DNA of 64,000 nt from Helicobacter suis (GTDB taxonomy: Bacteria; Campylobacterota; Campylobacteria; Campylobacterales; Helicobacteraceae): contig NZ_CABIKG010000002.1 in the NCBI RefSeq assembly GCF_902196125.1, forward strand, positions 1 to 64,000, read 5' to 3'. Below are positions 8,644 to 17,319 of this stretch, in pieces. The notes under the pieces were generated by a model. That model did not search any database. It saw only the letters and a list, made by a program, of their open reading frames with translations, and was not told the DNA's origin. The translations under genes and the position numbers were made by a program. Every line of letters starts with the position of its first letter. Within the stretch, counting starts at the first letter, position 1.

Positions 8644-9751
8644 TTCACTGTCTAAGGCTTTGGGGCAAGTGAAAGAAAACACCGCGCATGAAAGCCATGT
8701 ACTCAATGTTTTAATCGCAGGTGGCACGGGCACGGGCAAAAGTACCTTGATCAATGTTGTCTTTGGTGAGGAAGTCGCTCGCACGGGACAAGGCGCGCCC
8801 ATCACCCAAAAAATAGAGTGTTACAAGCAAGAGGGCTTAACAATCTATGACACAAAGGGGCTTGAGATGAAAGACTTTAGCACCACAAAGCAAGAGATTA
8901 ACAATTTTTTGGAATGCAAACGCCAGCAAGATGCTAACAAGCAAATCCACATTGCATGGATGTGTATCCAAGAGCCAGCAAGGCGCATTCAAGAGGGCGA
9001 AGTGGAGCTTTACCACTTGTTAAAAGAGCATAAAGTCCCTACCATCGTGGCAATCACCAAAGCCCAGCAAGACAAGGATAACAAGGGGGAGAAGTTTTCT
9101 AGTGTGGTGCAAGAGTGCTTTAAGCTTGATGAGGCACATTTACAAAGGGTGCGGGCTTTGGAAGTACAAGACGATGAGGGGGAAGTTAAACCAATCATGG
9201 GGGTTGATCAGCTCATGGAGAAAACCAAAGCCCTTTTACCCCAAGGGCTCAAGGCAGCGTTTAATCGCAAACAAAAATACGACCTAGAATTGCGCCGCAA
9301 ACAATGCAAAGAAGACGCACACAAGGCAATCGTGGGCTACACCACAGGTGCGGTTGCTATAGGCGCGACCCCGATCCCCTGCTCTGACTTTGTCCTACTC
9401 GCCCCCACGCAAATTGCCATGATCATGCACATTAGCAAGATTTACGGGCTAGAGATTTCTACACAAAACGCTGAAAAACTCTTGGGGGTCTTTGTGGGCG
9501 TGCTAGGCGTGGGCTATGTGGTGAGAACGGCTGTGGGTGGCGTTTTAAAGTTTATCCCCGTAGCTGGTAGCGTGGTCGGTGGCGCGATTAACGCCACAGC
9601 AGCTGGGGGCACAACGACTTTGATGGGTAAGGCGTATGTGGCGTATTTGGACGCAAACATTGAGGACTTAGAAGGGGCAATACAGGGTTTTAACGCTAAG
9701 GTATTTCAAAAATACCTAGATATGGTAAAATCCGTAAAGTCCTATGTTTAG
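8636..9751 (+). CDS. DUF697-type Era-like GTPase, N-terminus displaced by IS
   Basis: From GTG at 8636 this frame encodes 371 residues. The P-loop is GGTGTGKST, G3 is DTKG and the G4-like site is ITKAQQD. A C-terminal hydrophobic DUF697 domain follows: VGYTTGAVAIGATPIPCSDF, with glycine-rich membrane-active stretches such as FIPVAGSVVGG. Such proteins are membrane-associated GTPases of poorly known function. Only the first 13 codons are lost to the IS, at 6774-6810. GTG at 8636 overlaps the tnpB stop, so a nearly full-length protein could still be made by translational coupling. All GTPase motifs survive. Whether the hybrid start is used is inference. Confidence 0.85.
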   Translation: MGDSLSKALGQVKENTAHESHVLNVLIAGGTGTGKSTLINVVFGEEVARTGQGAPITQKIECYKQEGLTIYDTKGLEMKDFSTTKQEINNFLECKRQQDANKQIHIAWMCIQEPARRIQEGEVELYHLLKEHKVPTIVAITKAQQDKDNKGEKFSSVVQECFKLDEAHLQRVRALEVQDDEGEVKPIMGVDQLMEKTKALLPQGLKAAFNRKQKYDLELRRKQCKEDAHKAIVGYTTGAVAIGATPIPCSDFVLLAPTQIAMIMHISKIYGLEISTQNAEKLLGVFVGVLGVGYVVRTAVGGVLKFIPVAGSVVGGAINATAAGGTTTLMGKAYVAYLDANIEDLEGAIQGFNAKVFQKYLDMVKSVKSYV

Positions 9752-9777
9752 AAACCCTATTTTAATCTTAAGGCAAG

Positions 9778-9783
9778 TATAAT
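9778..9783 (+). promoter_or_regulatory. -10 box upstream of gltA
   Basis: TATAAT lies 27 bases before the gltA ATG, with AAAGGA between as ribosome site. No clear -35 is seen, which is normal for Helicobacter sigma-80 promoters. Confidence 0.6.
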
Positions 9784-9809
9784 CTAGTCTAAAACACGAA
9801 AGGAAAGTC

Positions 9810-11090
9810 ATGTCTATTACGCTGATTAATAATGAGACCAATGAAAAATTTGAGTTTGAAACTATCGCACGCACAAGAGGCCCTCTGGCGGTGGATTTTT
9901 CTAAGCTGTATGAAACTGCTGGGATCGTCTCTTATGATCCGGGTTACTCTTCTACGGCTGGATGCCAGTCTACTATTAGCTATATTGATGGCAAAAAGGG
10001 TGAGCTTTACTATAAGGGTTATCCCATTGAGGAACTAGTAGCCAAGTATAAATATGTAGATGTGTGTAAACTTTTACTTACCGATGAACTACCTAAAGAT
10101 GAGGAAGAGTCTTTAGCCTTTGAATTAGAATTACGCCACAGAAGTTTTATCCACTCCACACTGATGAACATGTTTGCAGCCTTCCCCACCAATGCCCACC
10201 CTATGGCTAAACTTAGTAGCGGGGTTTCTATTTTAGCCACCCTCTATTTTGAACATGACACCATGAAAAATGAGGAGGATTACCAAACTATGGCTAGGCG
10301 TATTGTGGCTAAGATGCCTACTTTAGCAGCCATTTGCTACCGCAATGAAATTGGCGCGCCCATTATTTACCCTGATGTAGGCCGTAACTATGTGGAAAAT
10401 ATTTTATTTATGCTGCGGGCTTATCCCCATGAGCGCCTGCGCTACACCACAAAGGGCGAGACTGAGATCACTGCTTTAGAGGTAGAGGCCTTTGATAAGA
10501 TTTTGACATTGCATGCTGATCACGGGCAAAATGCTTCCTCAACAACCGTGCGCAATGTTGCCTCTACAGGGGTACACCCCTATGCTGCTATTAGTGCGGG
10601 AATCTCTGCACTCTGGGGGCATTTACATGGCGGAGCGAATGAAAAGACCTTGATCCAACTCCAAGAAATTGGCGATGTGAAGAATGTGGATAAATACATT
10701 GCCCGCGCTAAGGATAGAAGCGATCCCTTTAGACTTGTAGGCTTTGGACACCGGGTGTATAAAAGTTATGATCCCAGAGCGCGGATTTTAAAACAGCTCA
10801 AAGATGATTTACAGGCTAGGGGCATTAAGATGAATCCAAGACTTGATGAAATTGCTGCTAAAATTGAAGAAGTTGCCCTTAAAGATGATTATTTTATTGA
10901 GCACAACCTCTATCCTAATGTAGATTTTTACTCAGGCACTATTTTAACAGCCCTTAAAATCCCCACCCGCTTTTTTACCCCCGTCTTTGTGATTGCGCGT
11001 ACGGTGGGCTGGTGTGCCCAACTTCTTGAGCATGTCAAAAACCCCAAAGCGCGCATCACACGCCCAAGACAAGTTTATATGGGTAGATAG
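9810..11090 (+). CDS. gltA: Citrate synthase
   Basis: At 426 residues this is a full-length type II citrate synthase, condensing oxaloacetate and acetyl-CoA to citrate. Active-site regions are visible: [14 protein letters not shown] with the first catalytic His, [24 protein letters not shown] with the second His, and the Asp-containing tract [15 protein letters not shown] precedes the ATG. The eptA frame begins at the very next base after the gltA stop, so the two may share a transcript. Confidence 0.97.
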   Translation: MSITLINNETNEKFEFETIARTRGPLAVDFSKLYETAGIVSYDPGYSSTAGCQSTISYIDGKKGELYYKGYPIEELVAKYKYVDVCKLLLTDELPKDEEESLAFELELRHRSFIHSTLMNMFAAFPTNAHPMAKLSSGVSILATLYFEHDTMKNEEDYQTMARRIVAKMPTLAAICYRNEIGAPIIYPDVGRNYVENILFMLRAYPHERLRYTTKGETEITALEVEAFDKILTLHADHGQNASSTTVRNVASTGVHPYAAISAGISALWGHLHGGANEKTLIQLQEIGDVKNVDKYIARAKDRSDPFRLVGFGHRVYKSYDPRARILKQLKDDLQARGIKMNPRLDEIAAKIEEVALKDDYFIEHNLYPNVDFYSGTILTALKIPTRFFTPVFVIARTVGWCAQLLEHVKNPKARITRPRQVYMGR

Positions 11091-12619
11091 TTGTATACCC
11101 GTATTTTAGGGCTTTTTAGACCCGCTTCTTTTTTTGTTGCCTTGCTTTTTTATGCCATTATCTCTCTAATTATCTTCCATGTGCCCCTCTTGGACTACAT
11201 TACAGATCACAAGGGGGGATTTGGTATTATTTTTGGTCTAAGCATTGCTTATATCTGCACCACTAACATGGTTTTAGTGGCACTCTCTTGCTTAGGTCTT
11301 AAATTTTTGCGCATAAGCTTAGCTTTTTTAACTTTCTGTAATGGGGTGGCACTCTACTTTATAAAAACCTACCATGTGTTTTTAACCAAAAGCATGATGG
11401 GCAATGTTTTACACACAAATTTTCTTGAAACCAGAGATTTATTAGGTTTGCATCTGTGGTTTTTTGTGTTTTTAGGTTTGGCTTTAGGGAGTTTGTTTTT
11501 TTTTATCCCATCAAGAATACAACCCTTAAAAATAAAGCTCTTATTTTTCTAGGTTCAGCCTTGCTCTTTTTTATCTGGAGTTTTACCCACGCCAAGCAGT
11601 GGCTTTTTTTAGACAAGCATGCTAAATACATAGGGGGGTTAACTCTACCCTACAGCTATAGCATCAATCTTATCCGTGCTGCTTTTAACTCTTTTAACAC
11701 CTCCCCCCCTAAACTCTTTTCTAATGCTAAGGCGCAAAGTAAAAACCAAGTCGTGGTTTTAGTCATTGGGGAGAGTGCTAGACGGGCAAATTATGGCATT
11801 TATGGCTATAACAGACCCACCACACCCAAATTACAAGCACGGTTAAATAAACATGAAATCCTAGCCCTTAAAGCTACTTCTTGTGCCACTTATACCACAG
11901 CTGCGCTAGAGTGTATGCTCACCTCTAAAGAAGGCTATGAAAATTTACCCTCTTTTTTGCACAGGCAGGGGGTTAGTGTGGTGTGGTTAAGCCTTAATAA
12001 TGCTGAACCACCCATGCGCATTGATTGGCATCCTAAAGAATACAAATGGCAAGATTGGCTACACTCTTTAGGCGTGCCTCCCCCCTTAAATTTTGATCAA
12101 GCGTTAGCAAAATCTCTACCCTTTTTACTCAAGCGCTATCAAGATAATCTTTTAGTGGTTTTACACCTCAAGGGCTCCCATGGCCCACTTTATGTAGATA
12201 AAGTGCCCCAAAATTTTGCCCCCTTTAAGCCCATTTGTACCCACAAAGAACCCCATACCTGTAGCCTTTCTAGTCTGATTAATGCTTATGATAACACCAT
12301 TGCCTATAATGATTTTGTGCTTGATTTATTAATCCAAGAATTAAAGCAAAGCAAACGGCCCGCCTTACTCCTTTACATGAGTGATCATGGTGAGAGTTTA
12401 GGCGAACATGGCATGTATTTACACGGCACACCTTTTTTAATCGCCCCTGATTTCCAAAAGCAAATTCCCTTTATCATCTTTACCAATGGCTTTAAACCCT
12501 CCCACCTCCCCTCAAATCAAATTTCTTATACCCAAGATATGATTTTTTCAAGTATTTTAAATGCCTTTGGAATGCAAAAAAGCAACGCCTACAACCCCGC
12601 ATGCGATCTATTCAAATGA
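11091..12619 (+). pseudogene. eptA: Lipid A phosphoethanolamine transferase, off by frameshift at T9
   Basis: The gene is in two frames. 11091-11552 encodes the N-terminal membrane segments. The second frame, up to 12619, encodes the alkaline-phosphatase-like periplasmic domain: VIGESARRANYGIYGYNRP, the nucleophile region SCATYTTAALECML, and SDHGESLGEHG. The break falls exactly in T9 at 11496-11504. Ten T (or seven) would join LALGSLFFF to YPIKNTTLKNK and give one ~509-residue EptA. The enzyme adds phosphoethanolamine to lipid A and is tied to polymyxin resistance. The start is TTG directly after gltA. A reversible off state is more likely than decay because every other motif is intact. A sequencing error in the homopolymer cannot be excluded. 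Confidence 0.9.
11496..11504 (+). repeat. T9 homopolymer in eptA (candidate phase switch)
   Basis: Nine T residues lie exactly where the two eptA frames meet. The upstream frame reads Phe-Phe-Phe-Ile-Pro and stops at 11552; one more T gives Phe-Phe-Phe-Tyr-Pro and opens the rest of the gene. Slipped-strand mispairing at such tracts is a standard Helicobacter on/off switch. Confidence 0.85.
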
Positions 12620-13185
12620 AATTTAAAACCCTCTATCCACAAAGCTTTCCTAAACACCTCCCCATTAAAAGCCTAATCTGCTTCTTTTTAATCTTTCTTA
12701 TCGGAGTGATTACCCCCTTTCCTAAAGTACCCAAACAAGAACGCGTACCTCTAGCTTTTGAAATCACAGAACACTACGCGCGTTTCATGCCTACTTTGTT
12801 TTCCTTTGCCTACCCCATATTTAAAAAAGATCCGGTAGGTTTGATTCAAATTATGCATGTCAGCATTGCCACCACCATTACTACACACTCTTTAAAATGG
12901 GCGCTTAATTCTGTAAACCTTTTTGATCGCCGTCTAGGGCAAAGGCCTAATGGGGGGAATAAAAACATGCCAAGTGGGCATTCCTCTATGATTTTTTGCG
13001 CGCTAGGCTTTTTGGTGCGCCGTTATGGCGCTCTTTGGCTGTGGTTTTTGCCCTTAGCCTTTTTAACTATGGGTGCGCGTATTTATTACAACGCCCACAC
13101 TATCGGCGCGCTTTTAGCCGGTCTAGCTGTGGGGGTGATCTGTGCGCTTTTATTAAGTAGCCCTAAAGAAAAATCCAACTTTTAG
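12616..13185 (+). CDS. lpxE: Lipid A 1-phosphatase (PAP2 family)
   Basis: The 189-residue membrane protein has phosphatidic-acid-phosphatase type 2 motifs: RRLGQRPNGG, the PSGHSS signature, and GARIYYNAHTIGALLAG with the last His. It removes the 1-phosphate from lipid A on the periplasmic side. Its ATG overlaps the eptA stop (ATGA), so translation is coupled. In H. pylori LpxE acts first and EptA then puts phosphoethanolamine on the freed position. With eptA off, the predicted product is 1-dephosphorylated lipid A without phosphoethanolamine. Confidence 0.92.
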   Translation: MKFKTLYPQSFPKHLPIKSLICFFLIFLIGVITPFPKVPKQERVPLAFEITEHYARFMPTLFSFAYPIFKKDPVGLIQIMHVSIATTITTHSLKWALNSVNLFDRRLGQRPNGGNKNMPSGHSSMIFCALGFLVRRYGALWLWFLPLAFLTMGARIYYNAHTIGALLAGLAVGVICALLLSSPKEKSNF

Positions 13186-13267
13186 CATAGTGATTAGCTT
13201 AGCTTAAAGTGCTAAAGATTTTCAAATAGGGCTTTTGTGCTTTGTTTAAAGTCTTTATAGGGCTATC

Positions 13268-14212
13268 CTATTTGCGTTTATAAATCTCTGGGTGGGTGGT
13301 TTTAAAACGCCTATGAAACCAAAACCAGCTTTCCGGGTGTTCTCTAATGATTTGCTCGCTTAAACTTGCTTGTGCCTGCGTGGCTTCTAAAATATCAGCT
13401 TGGCTATCCTCTGTATTTTTGGCTCTAATGGGAGGGTAGTAGCGCACATAGTAGTGGCTATAATCCTCATTAAAATCAATGATCACGGCTACAATATCTA
13501 TATTAAAGCGCCGTGAGAGTAAAGAGGCAATAGTGGTGTGTGTGGCGTCCTCTCCAAAGAATTTAACCACCACGCCCTCCTTAGGCGAAATGTTTTGATC
13601 TATTAAAATCCCCACTAAACCCCTGCCTTGATTATAAATTTTTAATAGTTCTTTAAACGCCCCTGTTTTATTGATAAAACGCACCCCAAAATCCTCGCGG
13701 TGTTTGATCAAAAGGCGATTAATCGCCTCAAATTTGGTCAGACGCCCCAAAGATCCGCGATCATATTGGCTATAATACTGCGCCAAAGATGTCCCCACCG
13801 CCTCCCAGTATCCAAAATGCATGCCCATTACTACCGCTTGGTTATTTTGCTCTAAAGACTTGAGTACATTTTCCTCATCAATGCGGGTAAAACATGCATC
13901 ATAAATATCTTTTTTTAAAAACACCACCCGCATGCTCTCTAAAATCATAAAAGCAAAATTAGAATAACCCCGCTTGATAATGGCTTGTTTTTCAGCCTCG
14001 CTTAAGCTATCTTTAAAGGCAAAATCTAAATTAGCTTTGGCATCAAAATAGCGCCGTCTATCTAGTTTAGCTAACACAAAACCCACAAAATGCACACAAC
14101 CCACAAACCAGCGATGGGGGATCTTAGCCAAACAAAAACCTAGTAGATTTGTGATCCATTCAAGCGCATAGATACAAAAAATCCGCCCCTCTTTTTTTAA
14201 CACTTCTTTCAT
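13268..14212 (-). CDS. Lipid A secondary acyltransferase (LpxL/HtrB family)
   Basis: The 314-residue protein belongs to the LPLAT/HtrB family. The HX4E-type catalytic site is GMHFGYWEAVG, followed by the lipid-substrate region RGLVGILIDQNISPKEGVVVKFFG. An N-terminal hydrophobic stretch anchors it to the inner membrane. It adds a secondary acyl chain to Kdo-lipid A. Its start overlaps the waaC stop by 4 bp. It is the last gene of a leftward envelope operon, as in H. pylori, where this gene also follows waaC and ppx. Confidence 0.92.
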   Translation of the reverse strand: MKEVLKKEGRIFCIYALEWITNLLGFCLAKIPHRWFVGCVHFVGFVLAKLDRRRYFDAKANLDFAFKDSLSEAEKQAIIKRGYSNFAFMILESMRVVFLKKDIYDACFTRIDEENVLKSLEQNNQAVVMGMHFGYWEAVGTSLAQYYSQYDRGSLGRLTKFEAINRLLIKHREDFGVRFINKTGAFKELLKIYNQGRGLVGILIDQNISPKEGVVVKFFGEDATHTTIASLLSRRFNIDIVAVIIDFNEDYSHYYVRYYPPIRAKNTEDSQADILEATQAQASLSEQIIREHPESWFWFHRRFKTTHPEIYKRK

Positions 14213-15225
14213 ACTTTCCTTTCTAAAACCTGTAAAATCGCTTCTTTAATTGCAATAGGGGGGATTTCTTGGATAGAAAAATCCTTTTTATCGTAGTTAG
14301 CTTTGGAGTTGGCACATAAATAAACATGCCCCTCTCCTTCTAATTTAAAGCGCTCAGGGGGGGTGTTGCCATAAAGAGTTACTGAGGGGATATTAAGCGC
14401 CCAAGAGAGGTGTACTATGCCTGTATCCCCACCCACCACTACAGACATCTGTATCATCACAGATTTAATCTGATCTAAAGTAAGAGGGGGGAGTAATTGT
14501 GTGGGCAAATGGGGGCTAAGTTTTTCATAGAGTTTCTTAGCTTGCTCTCTTTGCTTATGGGCTAAAAGCCATATCTCTAGCGCATACTCTTTTAAAGCAA
14601 GCCCTAATGTATAAAAACACTCTAAAGGATAGGTTTTATTAGGCCTAGAGGTTTCAAGTACAAAGAGTACCTTTTGAGAATCCTTTTTAGTAAAATCTAA
14701 AGGGGGGTAGGGAGGGCAGAAAAAAGCTTGTTGTCTGTTTTGCAAACAATCTTGCCAATTACAAGGTGGGTAGAGGAGATTAAAAGCCTCTTGCAAGATT
14801 TTTTGGTTGCGCTTAAGAATGTGTTGTTGGTAGGCAATGTTAACTGTATGGCTGTAAAACAAACTAGCTAGTGATTCTCTAATAGATTGCCTATCAAAGC
14901 CTATAAATTTTTTCTTTCTTAAAAAAAAACCCAGTAGGGCAGATTTGATCAAACCTTGCATGTCAATGACTAAATCAAAGATGCCCAAATGGTGCAAACT
15001 TTTATAAAAGCGCCAGATTTTTAAAGGGTTTTTAGAGTGCAGGGTTTTTTTATAAGGCAGGGCGTGTAAAACATCAAGGCAGGGGCAGTTTTTTAAAAGG
15101 GGCGCAAAGGTTTCATCAATAAACCAGTGGATTGTTACTCTGTAGCGTTCTTTAAGAAAGGGCAAAAAAACAGCGCTTAGTACAACATCGCCCAAAGAAG
15201 AAAGCCTAATAATGGCAACGGTCAT
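14209..15225 (-). CDS. waaC: LPS heptosyltransferase I
   Basis: This 338-residue GT9-family enzyme transfers the first L-glycero-D-manno-heptose to Kdo in the LPS inner core. Visible family motifs are IIRLSSLGDVVLSAVFLP at the N-terminus, DMQGLIKSALLGF, and VVGGDTGIVHLSWALNIPSVTLYGNTPPERF in the ADP-heptose-binding domain. An A9 run at 14921-14929 (T9 in the gene, coding part of GFFLRKKK) is in frame now but could slip. It overlaps the genes on both sides by 4 bp. Confidence 0.95.
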   Translation of the reverse strand: MTVAIIRLSSLGDVVLSAVFLPFLKERYRVTIHWFIDETFAPLLKNCPCLDVLHALPYKKTLHSKNPLKIWRFYKSLHHLGIFDLVIDMQGLIKSALLGFFLRKKKFIGFDRQSIRESLASLFYSHTVNIAYQQHILKRNQKILQEAFNLLYPPCNWQDCLQNRQQAFFCPPYPPLDFTKKDSQKVLFVLETSRPNKTYPLECFYTLGLALKEYALEIWLLAHKQREQAKKLYEKLSPHLPTQLLPPLTLDQIKSVMIQMSVVVGGDTGIVHLSWALNIPSVTLYGNTPPERFKLEGEGHVYLCANSKANYDKKDFSIQEIPPIAIKEAILQVLERKV

Positions 15226-16682
15226 ACAAACTCAATAGAAAGATCAACGGGCTTAACAAGCTTACCCACCATTTCTTGACATAAATAAGGATCGCTTTGG
15301 CAGTGAATCTTGAGGGTTTTATGCTGGAGGCTGTAGTGTATTTTAGGGAGGCGAATCACACATAGGCTCTCTGCTAGGCCTAAAAGAAAGCTAAGCCACT
15401 GCAAGGTGAGAATGGGGGGCATGATGGCGCTTAAATGGGCGATATTGCTATCTTTAGGGATTTTTTTATGGCTAAATTGTACTAAAAGACAAATAATTGC
15501 CCTATCTTGGTGGGAAAAGCCATAACTTAAAGCGTTTAAACTCAAATAAGCGCTGTGTTTGTGGGCGTTGTAGAAATTTAAGATTTTACCAATGCTAGAG
15601 AGTTGCCCGGCGATTTTGAGGTGGTAGAGGTATTTTTCATCTACGCCATGTAAGGGTTTGAGGGCTTCAAATAATTTAGTGCATTCCTTTTTGACCTCTT
15701 GGCTGTGTTTGGAGTGGGGTAAAAAGCGATCAAGCAAGGAGAGTAAGGAGGGGTTAATGCCCTTTGGAAAGCTATGATTATGCGATCTAAGCATATCGCT
15801 TAAAAACACGCCTTCTCTAACCCCCACCCCGCTAGCCACCACCATACTTGCTTTAAAATGCTCTAAAAGCATGGTAAAAATAAGTGTCCCGCTTCTAATG
15901 CTATCAATGCGATCCTCTCCTACTCCTAACTCCTCTAACTCTGTATCTGAACTTGTGATGATTTGACTTAAAAGCTTAAGATTGGGGGCAACCTCCATTT
16001 CAAAGCCATGTACAATTTCAATAGGGTAGTTACTCTGCAACATCACCACTTTAGCTAAAGCGCGAATCGTCCCGCCCACACCAAAGATACAGGTTGTTTT
16101 AAAATTAGAGGGGATTTTGGCAAATTCCATGCGGATAAAATCTCTAGCCAAACTTAAATTACTTTTCTTATCAAAGAAGAGTTCTTTTAAGCGAATCGTG
16201 CCTAAGTTAAGCGAAATTAAACCCTTGATCTTGCCATTTTCAATTAGAGCACATTCAGTACTCCCCCCGCCAATATCAATAGTAATCCCGTCTCTGCGGT
16301 GTAATAAATTTGCGCAAGCAACCCCCCCATAAAAGGCTTCCTTAGCCCCATCAATGACTCTAACCTGCAAACCACACACCCGTTTAACTAAAGCGATAAA
16401 TTCTTGAGCATTGGGCGCATCGCGCACCGCAGAAGTGGCTACGCATAAAATCTTGCGGCTTTTATATTTTTGCGCAATTTCTTTAAAATCATTTAATGCC
16501 CGCAAAGCGCGCTTCATGGGGTTTTTTTGTAAAACACCTTTGTGTTCGTAAGTACTCTGAGAAATGCGCACTTTAGACTTGATCTCATAGAGTAGATAAA
16601 ATCCAAACTGGCTAGTTTTTTTAAAAATGGCCATGCGTACAGAGTTTGAACCAATATCAATAACCGTGGTAACCTTTGCCAT
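15222..16682 (-). CDS. ppx: Ppx/GppA exopolyphosphatase/pppGpp phosphohydrolase
   Basis: The 486-residue protein begins with the actin-like phosphate-1 motif VIDIGSNSVRMAIF. GITIDIGGGSTECALIE and GVGGTIRALAKV follow, marking the ASKHA fold of Ppx/GppA. The C-terminal half is an HD-like region (LKIAGQLSSIGKILNFYNAHKHSAYL). It degrades polyphosphate and/or pppGpp and so affects the stringent response. It lies between the ferredoxin gene and waaC with a 4-bp overlap, the same neighbours as in H. pylori. Confidence 0.94.
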   Translation of the reverse strand: MAKVTTVIDIGSNSVRMAIFKKTSQFGFYLLYEIKSKVRISQSTYEHKGVLQKNPMKRALRALNDFKEIAQKYKSRKILCVATSAVRDAPNAQEFIALVKRVCGLQVRVIDGAKEAFYGGVACANLLHRRDGITIDIGGGSTECALIENGKIKGLISLNLGTIRLKELFFDKKSNLSLARDFIRMEFAKIPSNFKTTCIFGVGGTIRALAKVVMLQSNYPIEIVHGFEMEVAPNLKLLSQIITSSDTELEELGVGEDRIDSIRSGTLIFTMLLEHFKASMVVASGVGVREGVFLSDMLRSHNHSFPKGINPSLLSLLDRFLPHSKHSQEVKKECTKLFEALKPLHGVDEKYLYHLKIAGQLSSIGKILNFYNAHKHSAYLSLNALSYGFSHQDRAIICLLVQFSHKKIPKDSNIAHLSAIMPPILTLQWLSFLLGLAESLCVIRLPKIHYSLQHKTLKIHCQSDPYLCQEMVGKLVKPVDLSIEFV

Positions 16683-16688
16683 GAAGGG

Positions 16689-16940
16689 TTAGATTTTTTC
16701 TTGGAGAGTCTGGTATTTGTACTGGAGTTCCTCTTGGCTTTCTGTATTGTGTGGATCAAGAATGATCGCATCTACAGGGCACACACTCACACAACCGGGC
16801 TCATCGCTATAACCCACGCATTCTGTGCAACGATCTGGATCAATGCTATAAATCGGATCGTCTTGATCAATGGCCTCTGTGGGGCATTCCTCGCGGCAAG
16901 CATCACAGGCGATACATTCTTGATTAACTAGTAAAGACAT
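16689..16940 (-). CDS. 2[4Fe-4S] ferredoxin (YfhL-like)
   Basis: The 83-residue protein has two clusters' worth of cysteines: CIACDACREECP, then CTECVGYSDEPGCVSVCPVDA, in which the second motif carries an insertion between its second and third Cys. This is the YfhL/Alvin-type ferredoxin with a short C-terminal helix. It is a cytoplasmic low-potential electron carrier; the partner is unknown. AAGGAG lies before the ATG. The gene is 6 bp upstream of ppx. Confidence 0.93.
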   Translation of the reverse strand: MSLLVNQECIACDACREECPTEAIDQDDPIYSIDPDRCTECVGYSDEPGCVSVCPVDAIILDPHNTESQEELQYKYQTLQEKI

Positions 16941-16960
16941 ATAAAACTCCTTATAAATTT

Positions 16961-17314
16961 TTAGGGATTTTCAAAGACAATAGACAAACTCACCCCCACT
17001 AAAGCCTTTTGGCAGGCTTGGGGTTTTTTAATGCCCATGTCAATTTTATTAATGACAGGAAAACACTGCTTAAGCCAGCTTGTGATTTCTAATAAAGCCT
17101 CTTCTAAAAGCCCATAATGGGCTGTGGCAAACTTATTTTGTACCACCTCTAAAACATCCATGTAGTCTAAATATTGGGGGGCTTTTTGCTCTTTAGCAGG
17201 TGTGTAGTGATAATCAATGCACAAATCTACAACAATGGGTTGGGGGTTTTTTTGTTCGCTCTCAAGAGTGCCAATAATCACCTCTAGTTGGTAATCTTCT
17301 ATATGCAGCGTCAT
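16961..17314 (-). CDS. folB: Dihydroneopterin aldolase
   Basis: The 117-residue protein fits the small FolB/FolX tunnel-fold family in length and pattern: HIEDYQLEVIIGTLESEQKNPQPIVVDL, the DYMDVLEVVQNKF tract, and the C-terminal LVGVSLSIVFENP. FolB cleaves dihydroneopterin to 6-hydroxymethyl-dihydropterin and glycolaldehyde in folate synthesis. It sits between plsY and the ferredoxin gene with short gaps and is probably co-transcribed. Confidence 0.85.
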   Translation of the reverse strand: MTLHIEDYQLEVIIGTLESEQKNPQPIVVDLCIDYHYTPAKEQKAPQYLDYMDVLEVVQNKFATAHYGLLEEALLEITSWLKQCFPVINKIDMGIKKPQACQKALVGVSLSIVFENP

Positions 17315-17319
17315 TTAAG

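Larger units (their letters stand above)
6811..8648. mobile_element. Complete IS605-type element (tnpA/tnpB, divergent)
   Basis: The ends are defined by restoring the interrupted GTPase frame. The left flank is TTTAA (6806-6810) and the element ends in TTCAC at 8644-8648. Both ends carry the same hairpin: CCCACCCG/CGGGTGGG with loop TCTTTAG at 6828-6850 and 8618-8640. Inside are a Y1 transposase gene on the minus strand and tnpB on the plus strand, the divergent IS605 layout. There are no terminal inverted repeats of the DDE type and no target duplication, as expected for single-strand peel-and-paste transposition. Both genes look intact, so the element may be active. Confidence 0.93.
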
